NCBI GenBank assembly: GCA_026874595.1
Contig: CM049313.1
Coordinates: 28,394,008 to 28,458,007 of the forward strand
DNA: 64,000 bases
Direction of reading: 5' to 3'
Origin: Sipunculus nudus
Taxonomy: Eukaryota > Annelida > Sipuncula > Golfingiida > Sipunculidae
Numbering within the stretch: position 1 is the first letter of the stretch; each line of letters starts with the position of its first letter. Positions 40,101-52,100 of the stretch are shown here, one piece after another. Under the pieces are notes generated by a model. That model was not told where the DNA came from. It saw nothing but the letters and a program-made list of their open reading frames with translations, and did not search any database. The position numbers were made by a program, and so were the translations under genes.

Positions 40101-43100
40101 ATTGAACTTACTTTGGCAGCTGGGTGACTCTAGGTGAAGAACCATGCATTGATACCATTTTCTTCATTTATAGTCTTTGGGTCAGATTTCATGTGGATGT
40201 AAAGTTTCATTTAATTTCATAAGGTAGTTTTTGTATAATGTGTCAGTAACATGAGAAAACATAGATTTAATTAATTGCTGTAACATAATGTAAATTTATG
40301 TATCTTGGCATGATCCTATCAGTGTTAATGAGCAGCCCATCAGTGTCACCCTGGTAGCATCAGGGTCAAAGTATAATGATGCTGCCAGATGTCTGAACAG
40401 CAGCAGATTTGAATTGACCACTGAGCTGGACACACATCAACTGTCCAGCATGCTGTATACTTGTGTTTACTGAATACACCAAAGTCTCTACCACTTGAGG
40501 ACTTATTATTGTTGTTTGTGTTTTGCTATTTTCCCCAAACACAAGATCCTGCGAGAGCACTACAACATTAACCACTACAGAGAACTCTCACTTTCTCTGA
40601 CCAACTCTCTCTCTTTGCTCCCCTCTACTCCACCCCTTCCAATACAGAGGTTCAATAAACAAGATGAATCTTATAATTTAATATTTTTTCAGTTGATATA
40701 TTTGGTATTTTTATGCCCCCACCACAAAGTGGCCGGGGCATATAGTTTTACCCATGTCCGTCATTCCGTCCTTCTGTCCTTCCGTCATTCCGAAATCAAA
40801 CAGTTGGTCAGACTTTTTTTCGCAATGCCTGCAGATATTGGCCTGATTTTTGGTGTGTGGGCAGATATAGACCAGTTACAGATCAAGTTTGCATTTCTTC
40901 CCGGTTGACCTACTTTTGACCGTTTTACGGCTCCTAAACTTAGAAAATTTCATGAAAAATAGAAATTTCATGACAAATACACATGTACGGACTTTTTTTC
41001 ACAATGCCTGCAGATATTGGCCTGATTTTTGGTGTGTAGGCAGATAATGACCAGTTACAGATCGAGTTCGTGTTTCGTCCCGGTTGACCTACTTTTGAAC
41101 GTTTTACGCCTCCTTAACTGAGAAAATTTCATGAAAAATAGAAATATTCATGACAGATACACATGTACAGACTTTTTTTCGCAAAGCCTGCAGATATTGG
41201 CCTGATTTTTGGTGTGTGGACAGATATAGACCAGTTACAGATCGAGTTTGCGTTTCGTCCCGGTTGACCTACTTTTGACCATTTTACAGCTCCTGAACAT
41301 AGAAAATTTCATGAAAAATATGAAATTTCATGACAAATACACATGTACAGACTTTTTTTTGCAATGCCTGCAGATATTGGCCTTATTTTTTGGTGTGTTG
41401 GCAGATATTGACCAGTTACAGATCGAGTTCACGTTTCGTCCCAGTTGACCTACTTTTGATTGTTTTACGGCTCCTGAACATAGAAAATTTCATGTAAAAT
41501 ATAAATTTTCATGACAAATACACTTGTACGGACTTTTCTTCGCAATACCTGCAGATATTGGCCTGATTTTTGGTGTGTGGGCAGATAATGACCAGTTACA
41601 GATCGAGTTCAGGTTTTGTCCCAGTTGACCTACTTTTGACCATTTGACGGTACTCTAACATAGTAAAAATTTCATAAAAAAGTGCACATGTATGGACTTT
41701 TTTTCGCAGTGCCTGCAGATACAGGCCTGATTTTTGGTGTGTTAGGCAGTTACAGATCGAGTTCTTGTTTTGTCCCAGTTGACCTACTTTTGACCATTTG
41801 ACTGCTCCTGAACATAGAAAGTTTCAGGAAAAATAGAAATATTCATAACAAATGCATATGTACTGACTTTTTTTCCTCAATGCCTGCAGATACCACCCTG
41901 ATTTTTTATGTGTGGGCAGATAATGACAGTTACAGATCGAGTTCGCGTTTCGTCCCGGTTGACCTACTTTTGATTGTTTTACAGCTCCTAAACATAGAAA
42001 ATTTCGTGAAAGACAGAAATTTTTATGGAAAATGCACATGTATGGACTTTTTTTCACAATGCCTGCATATACTGGCATGATTTTTGGTGTGTTTCTTGAT
42101 AATGACCCGTTACAGATCGAGTTTGCATTTTGCCCTTGTTGACCTACTTTTGACCATACGACACCTCCTGAACTTAAAATATTTTTCAAAATTTTACAAA
42201 TGTTTCTAATTTGCCCCAGGCGGGGGCATTCGTGTCGTTCCGACACATCTAGTTTTATTATAAACTAAATGTTCAGGTCATCAGTCCCATGCTCTACAGA
42301 TGGCAAATTGTAATTTTTGGTTAAATTAAAAAAAAAAGATAAAATGTGATAAAATATTAGATTCTGACAAGTACTAGTTCACATATCTTTAGGTTAAATA
42401 ATTGCAATAATAAACTTAGTCATCAACAGTCTTGGTTTTAATTTGTATAATTAATGTGTTCTGCAATCTATATTTTAAGTATATAAAGCTGTAAATTGTA
42501 ATATGTCCAGTCTTATTCATGAAATATTAAAGCCATGATGGGAGGTACTTTAAGCCATGATTAAAAAGTTTTGAATTTGCATTAAAGAAATGTTTTAACC
42601 TGTTTTTAGCTCGGCTGCCTTTCAGTCATGCTGAGCTATAGTGATGGGTCTTGTCAGTCATCCTTCCATCTGGCCATCCGTTAGCAGGGCATCCGTAGGG
42701 GCTAGGATCATAAACCCTGTGCAGTCTTAGAGGTCCATGAAAAATCTCCTTCGAAACCTGAAATTAGGTCTCTGTTACCCATATCCTCTGAGCTATTAGG
42801 GTCAGAAGTACTCCCAAAGAATAATTAAAAATTTTATGCAAAAGCTCTAGTATCTGAACAAGTAATGCATTGATCATCATGTTTTTTTGCATGCATATTA
42901 ATCAAGGAGTGATTCATCACTTCCTGAAGGCTAGTTGTGCCATCTTGATTTTTTCGAATTTTTATGTATTTGTTTCTCTAAAAAAAAATCTCCTTGGAAA
43001 CCTGAAATTAGGTCTCAGTTATCCATATCCTCCGAGCAATGAGGCCCAGAAGTACCCCCCCCCCCCCCCCGCCACCCAAATAATTAAAAATTTGATACAA

Positions 43101-46100
43101 AAGCTCTATTATCTGAACAACTAATGCATCGATCACCATGATTCTTTGCATGCATATTGATCACTGAATGTTTCATCATTTCCTGAAGACTAGTGGTGCC
43201 ATCTAGATTTTTTTCGAATTTTCATGCATTTTTTTCTCTTTTTTGGCTCAGCTGACTGTAAGTCAACTGAGGTATAGGAATTGTGCTTTGTCTTTCGTTC
43301 GTCCGGGTGTCCGGCCGTCCGTTAGCAGGGCACAAATCATAACTGCTAGACCTAGAAACTTCTAAGTGAACATCCAGGGAGGTCAATAAAAAATCTCCTT
43401 GGACACCTGAAATTAGGACCTTATCCTCTGAGCTATGGGGCTTGAAAGTACCCCCCAAAATAATAAAAAATATAATACAAAACCTCCAATATCTTGATTA
43501 TTAATGTATGGATTGTCATGAATCTTGCCTTGAATATTGACCATGACTAGATTTGTCAGTTCCCGAAAAGTGGTGGCGCCACCTGTATTTTTTGTTATTT
43601 TAAGGAATATTTTTCTTATTTTTTTTACTATAAAATGACAACAATCATGTCAGTTTCTCAGCTGTAATTACATCTAGTTCCCGAAAAGTGGTGGCGCCAC
43701 CTGTAATTTTTGTTATTTTAATGAATATTATTTTTATTTTTTACTATAATATGACAACAATCATGTCAGTTTCTCAGCTGTGATCACATCTAGTGTCCTA
43801 GAATCTGGTGTGTTTATTGATCACAAGTGGATGCCATATAGTTATTACCCTGTCTGTCTGTATGTTTGTCTGTCTGTCTGTCCATCCGTCCATCCACACA
43901 AATTCGTTTCCAGATGATAACTCCAGGTTGTATTGACACATGGATTTCAAACTTGACTTACATATGGCCCACCACTAAAGTAAGAACTTATATGATTTTG
44001 GGGTGAGGAGGTCAAAGTTCAAGGTCACAGGATTCACTTATTTAAAAAGATTATGGCTGCATTTTAAGCCAAGCTTTTCATCCCAAACTTTCCATTTTGT
44101 GCATTAAGCTGACTTGCAAGAATGGGGAGAGCATAAATGAATTTGGGGTCACATGGTTAAAGGTCAAGGTCACAGGGGCCATCTGTTCACAAATTAGTTT
44201 CCAGATGATAACTCAAGTTTAGTTTGACATATAAGTTTCAAACTTAACTTATATATGACTCGCCACTAAAGTAATAACCGTGTCGATTTTGGGGTCCAAG
44301 GTCAAAGGTCAAGGTCACAGGACTCATTTCTTTAAAAAGATTGCATATGCCTTTGAAGCCAAACTTTTCATCACAAATCTTCCATCATCAAGATATTGCT
44401 AACCTGCCAAATAGGGGAAGATTCTGTTCAAATTTTGGGTCATGAGGTCAAAGGTCAAGGTCACAGTACCCACTTATTTAGAAAGATTGTGGATGCATTT
44501 TAAGCCAAACTTTTCATCCCAAACCTTCCATCTTGCACATATAGCTGAGCTGCCAATAGGGGAAGAACCTGATTGAATTGGGGGTCACAAGATCAAAGGT
44601 CATGGTCACAGGGGCCCATCTGTCTGCATATTTGTTTCTAGATTATAACTCCAGTTTGGATGGACATATTGGTTCCAATTTTGACTTATATATGACTCAC
44701 CAATAATGTAAGAACCCATTTGATTTTGGGTTCATAAGGCCAAAGGTCAAGGTCACAGGACCCACTTCTTTAAAAAGATTGTTGATGTATTTTTAGCCAA
44801 ACTTTCTGTCCCAAACCTAACTTCCAGATGTTGCTCACCTGCCAATAGTGGAAGAAACTTATGGATTTTGGGGTTACAAGGTCAAAGGTCAACGTCATGG
44901 GGGCCATATTTGTTTCCAGTTTCCAGATGAAATATTGGTTTCAAACTTGACTTATATATGGCCCACCACTAAAGTAAGAACTGTTGATTCTGGGGTCATG
45001 GCAAGGTCAAGGTCACAGGACCCACTATTTTAGAAAGATTGTGGATGCATTTTAAGCCAAACTTTTCATCTCAATCCTTCGATCATTGACATGTGGTGCA
45101 CCTGCCAATAGGGGAAGTTTCCTTTTGATTTTGGAGTCACTAGGTCAAAGGTTAAGGTTTATGGATGATTACTCCAGTTTTGGTAGACAGGTTGGCTTCA
45201 AACTGATCACAGGACCAATATTTTGGAAAACCTCATAAACATATATCCTTATAGACAAATGCAGCTGATGGCCGAGACCCATGGGTCCCTAGTTCCTTTC
45301 CTTGCAATAACTTTCCGAAATCATATCTGATTTCATCCAAATTTGAGTCAGTGATTGCTCTCATGCATACCTTGGTTGGGATTGGTTTTGGAGTGTCTGG
45401 CACCTGTCTGTCTGTCTGTCACTTTGTCTGTCCGTCCGTCAGGTTTTCATTTCCATGCAATAACTTGCCTAAACATTATCCAATTTCATTCAAATTTTGG
45501 TCAGTGATTGCTCTCATGCTTACCTTGGTTGGGATTGGTTTTGAAATGTCTGGCTTATGACCGTCTGTCTGTCTGTCACACTGTCTGTCCGATTGATCAG
45601 GAAAAAAATTTTGTACAAATGTAGCCCTTGGATAGCTTTATAACATACACAAAAAATGGTGGCGCCATCTGCAGCAATTTTTTGCACAGTGTCCATCTGT
45701 TCATCTGCCTTGGGTTAAAATCACTCATATCTCTGCAGTGGTTTGACTAATTCACCTGAAAGTCAGCATGCGTTTACATCCTAGATAGCTTTCTTGATTT
45801 TATGACAGGTGGCGCCACATACATTCACATTCACGCTGCAGACATCCAAGCTCATATCTTGGGAACTGTTCGACCAATCAGGAAAAATTTTACACAAATG
45901 TAGCCCTTGGATAGCTTTATAACGTACTTTAAAATGGTGGTGCCACCTGCAGCCATTTTTGCACAGCGTCCATCTGTTTGTCTGCCTTGGGTTAAAATCT
46001 CTCATATCTCTGCAGTGGTTTGTCCAAATTACCTGAAATTCGGCATGCGTATACATCCCACATAGCTTTCTTGATTTTATGACAGGTGGTGCAACCTACA

Positions 46101-49100
46101 TTCATGTTCACGCTGTAGACATCCATGCTCATATCTCCGGACTTGTTCGACGAAAATCAGGAAAAAAATTTTTACACAAATGTAGCCCTTGGATAGCTTT
46201 ATAACATACACAAAAATGGTGGCACCACCTGCAGCCATTTTTGCACAGGGTCCATCTGTTTGTCTGCCTTGGGTTAAAATCTCTCATATCTCTGCAGTGG
46301 TTTAACCAAATTACCTGTAATTCTGCATACGTATACATCCTGGATAGCTCTCTTGATTTTATGACAGGTGGCACCAGCTTCATTCACGTTCATGATGCAG
46401 ACATTAATGCTTATATCTCCGGACTCGTTTGACCAATCAGGAAAAAATTTTACACAAATGTAGCCCTTAGATAGCTTTATAACCTAACCCTAACCCTAAC
46501 AAAAATGGTGGCACCACCTGCAGCCATTTTTGCACAGCGTCCATCTGTTTGTTTGCTGTGGGATAAAATCACTCATATCTCTGAAGAGGTTTGACTTTTC
46601 AATCTGAAATTTTGCATGTGTATACATCTTGGATAGTTTCTTGTTCAAATAACAGGTGGTGCCACCTACAATCATGTTTATGTGGCAGACATCCATTCTG
46701 ATATGTAACACATGTAACTAACTCTATTTCCCCTTGCCACTCAATCCATGCCTCACTTAACCCGTCCTACTCTGATTTTGGCGGATACACGTAGTCGCTT
46801 GTCGACTACCCGTATTCTAGTTATAACATGATCTTTATCCATATCTCCCTGCCTCAACCTTACAGGTTATTTATAACATTATAACATTTATAACATTATA
46901 TTTATCCATATCTCCCTGTTTCCACCTTACAGGTTATTTATAAAATTATCTTTATCAATTTCTCCCTGCCTCTACCATACAGGTTTCAGGTACATCAGTT
47001 TATTATCTTTAACAGGACTGATTATGTCAAGCATCCCATGGAAAAGCCATTTGTGCACCAACAGGAATCTTATATTCCCCCGGAGGGCAGTATTGACACT
47101 TTGACCAACTATAAGAGGGACTATGTAGGTAAGACAAATATAAATATATGTTCATTGATGCATAATATACTGAAGCAAACATGTAAGAGCAAATATAATA
47201 AATATTTAGAGAGATGCTTAACCTACTAAAACATACAGTTAAGCGCAAGTATAACAATGTTCAGTGCTGCATAACCAACTGAAACACGTAGGCAAACACA
47301 TCCAGGCATTACCAGCCAAGATTGTGTCTTGTCAAACCAGGTTTACCTGCAGCTGCTGCCAAGATTTCATGATTCTAAACTGAGCCAACTTTGTGTATTT
47401 AAGAATATAAGAATATAATTCTCAAAAAGATGAAACCCACAGATAGAGCTTGTGGCCTTTTTTGGTAGTCAAGCCTGATTTTAAGGTTGATTGTAGTTCT
47501 CATACAGTCAAGCCTGCTTATTGACATATTGTCCATACAGGGTAGAATTAAAACATTAAAACAGGGATGTGAACTTTAGAGGTTCCAATAACATAGGACC
47601 ACTGAAGATGTGTGTATATTAATCAGCTGATGATGAGTGTCAGGTATGTACTTAATGGACCAGTTGTGAGTTGTCATTGTTTGATATGTTTGGCATGTTA
47701 ATTAGCTGCATGATGATGAGTGACAGGTGCGTACCAACTGGACCAGCTGTGAGTTGTCATTGTTTGATATATTTGGCCTTTCCAGGCCACCATTCAGCAC
47801 TTTTGGTTGTCTTGCATGGGGTTGGAAGATCAGATTTGAGCACTTTTCTTTTGTGGGAATCTTGCAAGAAATCTTGCCTCAGTGCCTCCAGTGTTCCTGG
47901 AATGCACCCTTCATGGTGAATGGCAAGCAGGCATCTCTCTCACCCTTTTTGGTGAATGGCAAGCAGGCATCTCTCTCACCCTTTTTTGTGAATGGCAAGA
48001 CGGCATATCTCTCACCCTTCATAGTGAATGGCAAGCAGGCAGCTCTCACCCTCCATGGTGAATTACAAGCAGTCATATCTCTCTTATCCTTAATTGTGAA
48101 TGGCATGCAGGCAACTCTCATTCTTCATGGTGAATGACAAGCAGCCAGCTCGATCTCTCACCCTTCATGGTTAATGGCAAGCAGGCAGCTCTCACCCTCC
48201 AAGGTGAATGGCAAGCAGGCTTATATCTCTAATCCTTAATGGTGAATGGCATGCAATCAACTCTCATTGTATCCCCAGACAAAGTTAGGGGATACTATGT
48301 TTTCATGCCGGTCCCGCCGCCGCATATAAATCTTGTTGGCGCGATAACTCAAAAAATATTTCACGGATCTTTACCAAACTTGGTATATGTACAGATATGG
48401 GTGAGAGGACGATGCCTATTTTAATTGAGGTCATGACCTTTACTAGGAGTGTCCTTGACCTTGAATAGGTCCAATTTTGGGGAAAATCACACAAATTCTT
48501 AAATATCTCAAGAAATCTTGCATGGATTGATCCCAAAATCAAGTTGATCGAAGATCATAGATAAGGTTGTCATGTTCCAGAAACTGGTGGTGCCACCTAT
48601 TATTCTTTACTTTTTTTGGTGCCTTTTAATACCCCCAAAATTGCCACTTGACAGTACTGTGAGCATTATAAGTCAAAAACTAATGGACAGATTTCTTTTA
48701 TATTATGCATTTACATAGATATGGGTTATGGGATGATGTTTATTTAAATTTGGGTCATTACCTTTCCTATGAGTGGCCTTGACCTTGAATATTGCCATAT
48801 ATGGTGAAAATCACACAAAATCATTAATATCTCAATAAGGGATGCATGGATTGGTCCAAAAATCAACTTGATCGGAGATCTTGGATAGTATTGTCATGTA
48901 CTGGAAACAGGTGGCGCCACCTGTTATTCTTTTACTAGTTTTAATGCCGTTTAATACCCCATGGCAAGCAGGCATCTTTCTCATCCTTCATGGTGAAAGG
49001 AATGCAGGCAGCTCTCTCATCCTTCATGGTGAATGGCATGCAAGCATCTGTATTTCCCTTCAGGCTGAATGCTGTGTCATTCATAAATGATAATTATAAT

Positions 49101-52100
49101 ATGTTTGCTTGAGGTGCACAGCTTATTGGGCAGAAATTTTTGCCATAATTAATTGATAATTTCAAACATTTATGACTTTGCCAATGGTGATAATGTTTAT
49201 TATTGTTCTTGATGGCTACATATGGACCTACAAGATCTTATATTAATTAAGATGAAAGGAATTTAAGGCAAACTTGTACATACAGGGAAACCTCCCAAAA
49301 GGGACACCTTGTTATTGCTGTCCCGTGATCAGTCTCTTAAGACAGACACCTATATTGCCAGCAGAAACCCAGGTCCCTGCAGTGTCCATTATTTGGAAGT
49401 TCAACTGTTTTTATACGCCCGTCATATGATGGGAGTATTATGGGATACCCACCATCTGTCCGTTAACTTTTAAGTGTGGCCACGATAACTTACCGCGGCT
49501 TTGATGGATTTTCACCAAACTCTCCATAACTACTTACCAACAGATTATCTTGCACAAGTTATAATATTATGGGCAAGATCCACACATATAGAATAAGGTC
49601 AACATGTCATTAAGGCCATTTTGTGGTGTCGCCGCGATAACTTATGAAGAATATGAAGGATTTCGATAAAACTCATAAAAATTGTTAATAAATAAAATAT
49701 CTTGCCAAAGTTTGATTTCCAGCAAAATCCATGCATATTAATGAGGTCAGAGGTCATCACACTTTTGAGGTACCATGGTGACTTAAAAAAATTCTATGGA
49801 TTTTCAAGAAACTCATTATACATATTTACCAATACAGTTCCTCACCTAAATTAAACTCTCAGCAGATTTCACACATTAATAATGTCAGAGGTTACCAGGC
49901 TGCTTGTACAGGCCACTTGGTGGTGTCGCCGCAGTAACTTATGAAGAATATGAAGGATTTTGATAAAACTTATCAGAATTGTTAATCAATAAAATATCCC
50001 GCCTAAGTTCAATTTCCAGCGAAATCCATGCATATTTAATGAGGTCAGAGGTCACCACACTTTGGAGGCACCTCTGTGACTTACAAAAATCCTTATTTTC
50101 ATGAAACTCATACATATTTACCAAGAGTTTCTCACCTGAATTACATAACATTCTCATCAAAATTTCATGCATTTTAATGAGGTCAAGAGGTCACCAGATA
50201 CACGGCAGGCGTATTATGCACATTTGTGTTGCTCTTGTTGTTACGTGTCATTTATTGTTTGTACCATTAGACCTTCCCAAAATCACTCAATACAAAATGC
50301 AAAATCCTGTATGTTTCAGAGAAGCCTATTACCAAGTCACAGCCAATTAAAAAGGATCAAGTGAAAAGACACCCAGGAAAATTTGAAGGAGAACCAACAT
50401 ATAAAAGTAAGAGCAATCAAACTACATGTAACAACATATAAAAGTAAACACAACTTAACTCAATAGCATGTTATAAAGGGGAGTAACATGTAAAAGTAAA
50501 CACAACTAAACTCCATGTTATGTTATGAAGGGGAGCAACATGTAAAACTAAACTACATGATATGTTATGAAGGGGAGCAACATATAAAAGTGAACACATC
50601 TAACTACATGACATGTTATGAAGGATTGCAGCATATAAAAATAACACAGCTAAACAACATGACTTGTTATGAAGGGGAGCAACATGTTAAACTAAACACA
50701 ACTAAACTACATGACATATTATGAAGGGGAGCAACATATGAAAGTGAACACATCTAACTACATGACATGTTATGAAGGGATGCAGCATATAAAAATAACA
50801 CAGCTAAACAACATGACTTGTTATGAAGGGGAGCAACATGTTAAACTAAACACAACTAAACTACATGACATGTTATGAAGGGGAGCAACATATAAAAGTG
50901 AACACATCTAACTACATGACATGTTATGAAGGGATGCAGCATATAAAAATAACACAGCTAAACAACACAACTTGTTATGAAGGGGAGCAACATGTTAAAC
51001 TAAACACAACTAAACTACATGACATGTTATGAAGGGGAGCAACATATAAAAGTGAACACAACTAACTACATGACATGTTATGAAGGGGAGCAGCATATAA
51101 AAATAACACAGCTAAACAACATGACATGTTATGAAGGGGAGCAACATATAAAAGTGAACACAACTAACTACATGACATGTTATAAAGGGGGAGCAACATG
51201 TAAAGTAAACACAAAAAAAACACAAAAAAAAACAACTAAACTACATGAAATGTTGTGAAGGGGAGCAGCATATAAAAGTAAACACAACTAAACTACAGTA
51301 AAAGTTGTTGTACAAGTCGCATCCTTATTACAATTTGCACCCTGACTTTTAGGATCCCTCTTGGGAATAGCAGTTCAAGTCCATAATAAAGGTTGCACCC
51401 GGACTTCAGAGGCGTCCCAACCACCTGATACTTATGGAATTTAAGTATCATTCCTTGCGGCGCAAGACTACAACCAACATCCCTGTAGTACGAACGTGGT
51501 TTATACACTTGATAAACCATTTAAACATAACAATAAATGGACAGCTTTAATATATAATGCTCTTATATTTAAGGAATAACAACAGAGTCATTATATATAA
51601 AGTCGGGGTTCAATTATCAGGTAAGATTTGTACAGTGCCAGAGTCAGCTGCTTCGGATAACATTTTGTGCTGTGAAACTATGTGATTATTGCCGTTTCTT
51701 ACTAGGTTAAGTCAAATTAGAATGTAAATGTCAAGTTAAATAACTGTATTAATAAAATAATAAGTCTGAAGCAAGATAATCTCACCATTGAGCAAATGTA
51801 TAAATCCTTCCAGATCGTCAAAAGTAGTTTGGATTCATAAGACTATGATTAGTTTGTGCACCCGTGACAAGTCCCCATCCGCCGCACTGGGCATAATTTT
51901 AACTGACTAAAGACAAATGAAGGACGGAAAGAATAATTTAGTTTGAATTTATTCACCTTATTTCTTAAATGGCTCTTAAACTGATTAAGTAACCCTTGAA
52001 TTATTTGTTACAACTTACCATCAAGGCGCGGCACATGCACGGTATTACTGAAATCGCTGAAATATGTCAGTCAGTCAAAGGGATATTGAACACTTTATTG

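Noticed and set aside
40495-40908. 137-codon frame on the + strand
   Set aside because: It runs from unique intron sequence into the head and first unit of the family C repeat, so it is not a conserved protein.
47905-49060. CRISPR-like array
   Set aside because: The repeats are degenerate, contiguous and without unique spacers, in clear eukaryotic intron sequence. It is a minisatellite.
50515-51258. Frames encoding a 17-residue repeat (MTCYEGEQHIKVNTTNY)
   Set aside because: The frame is open only because the minisatellite period of 51 bp is divisible by three. It lacks splice support and lies inside SAXO intron 4.
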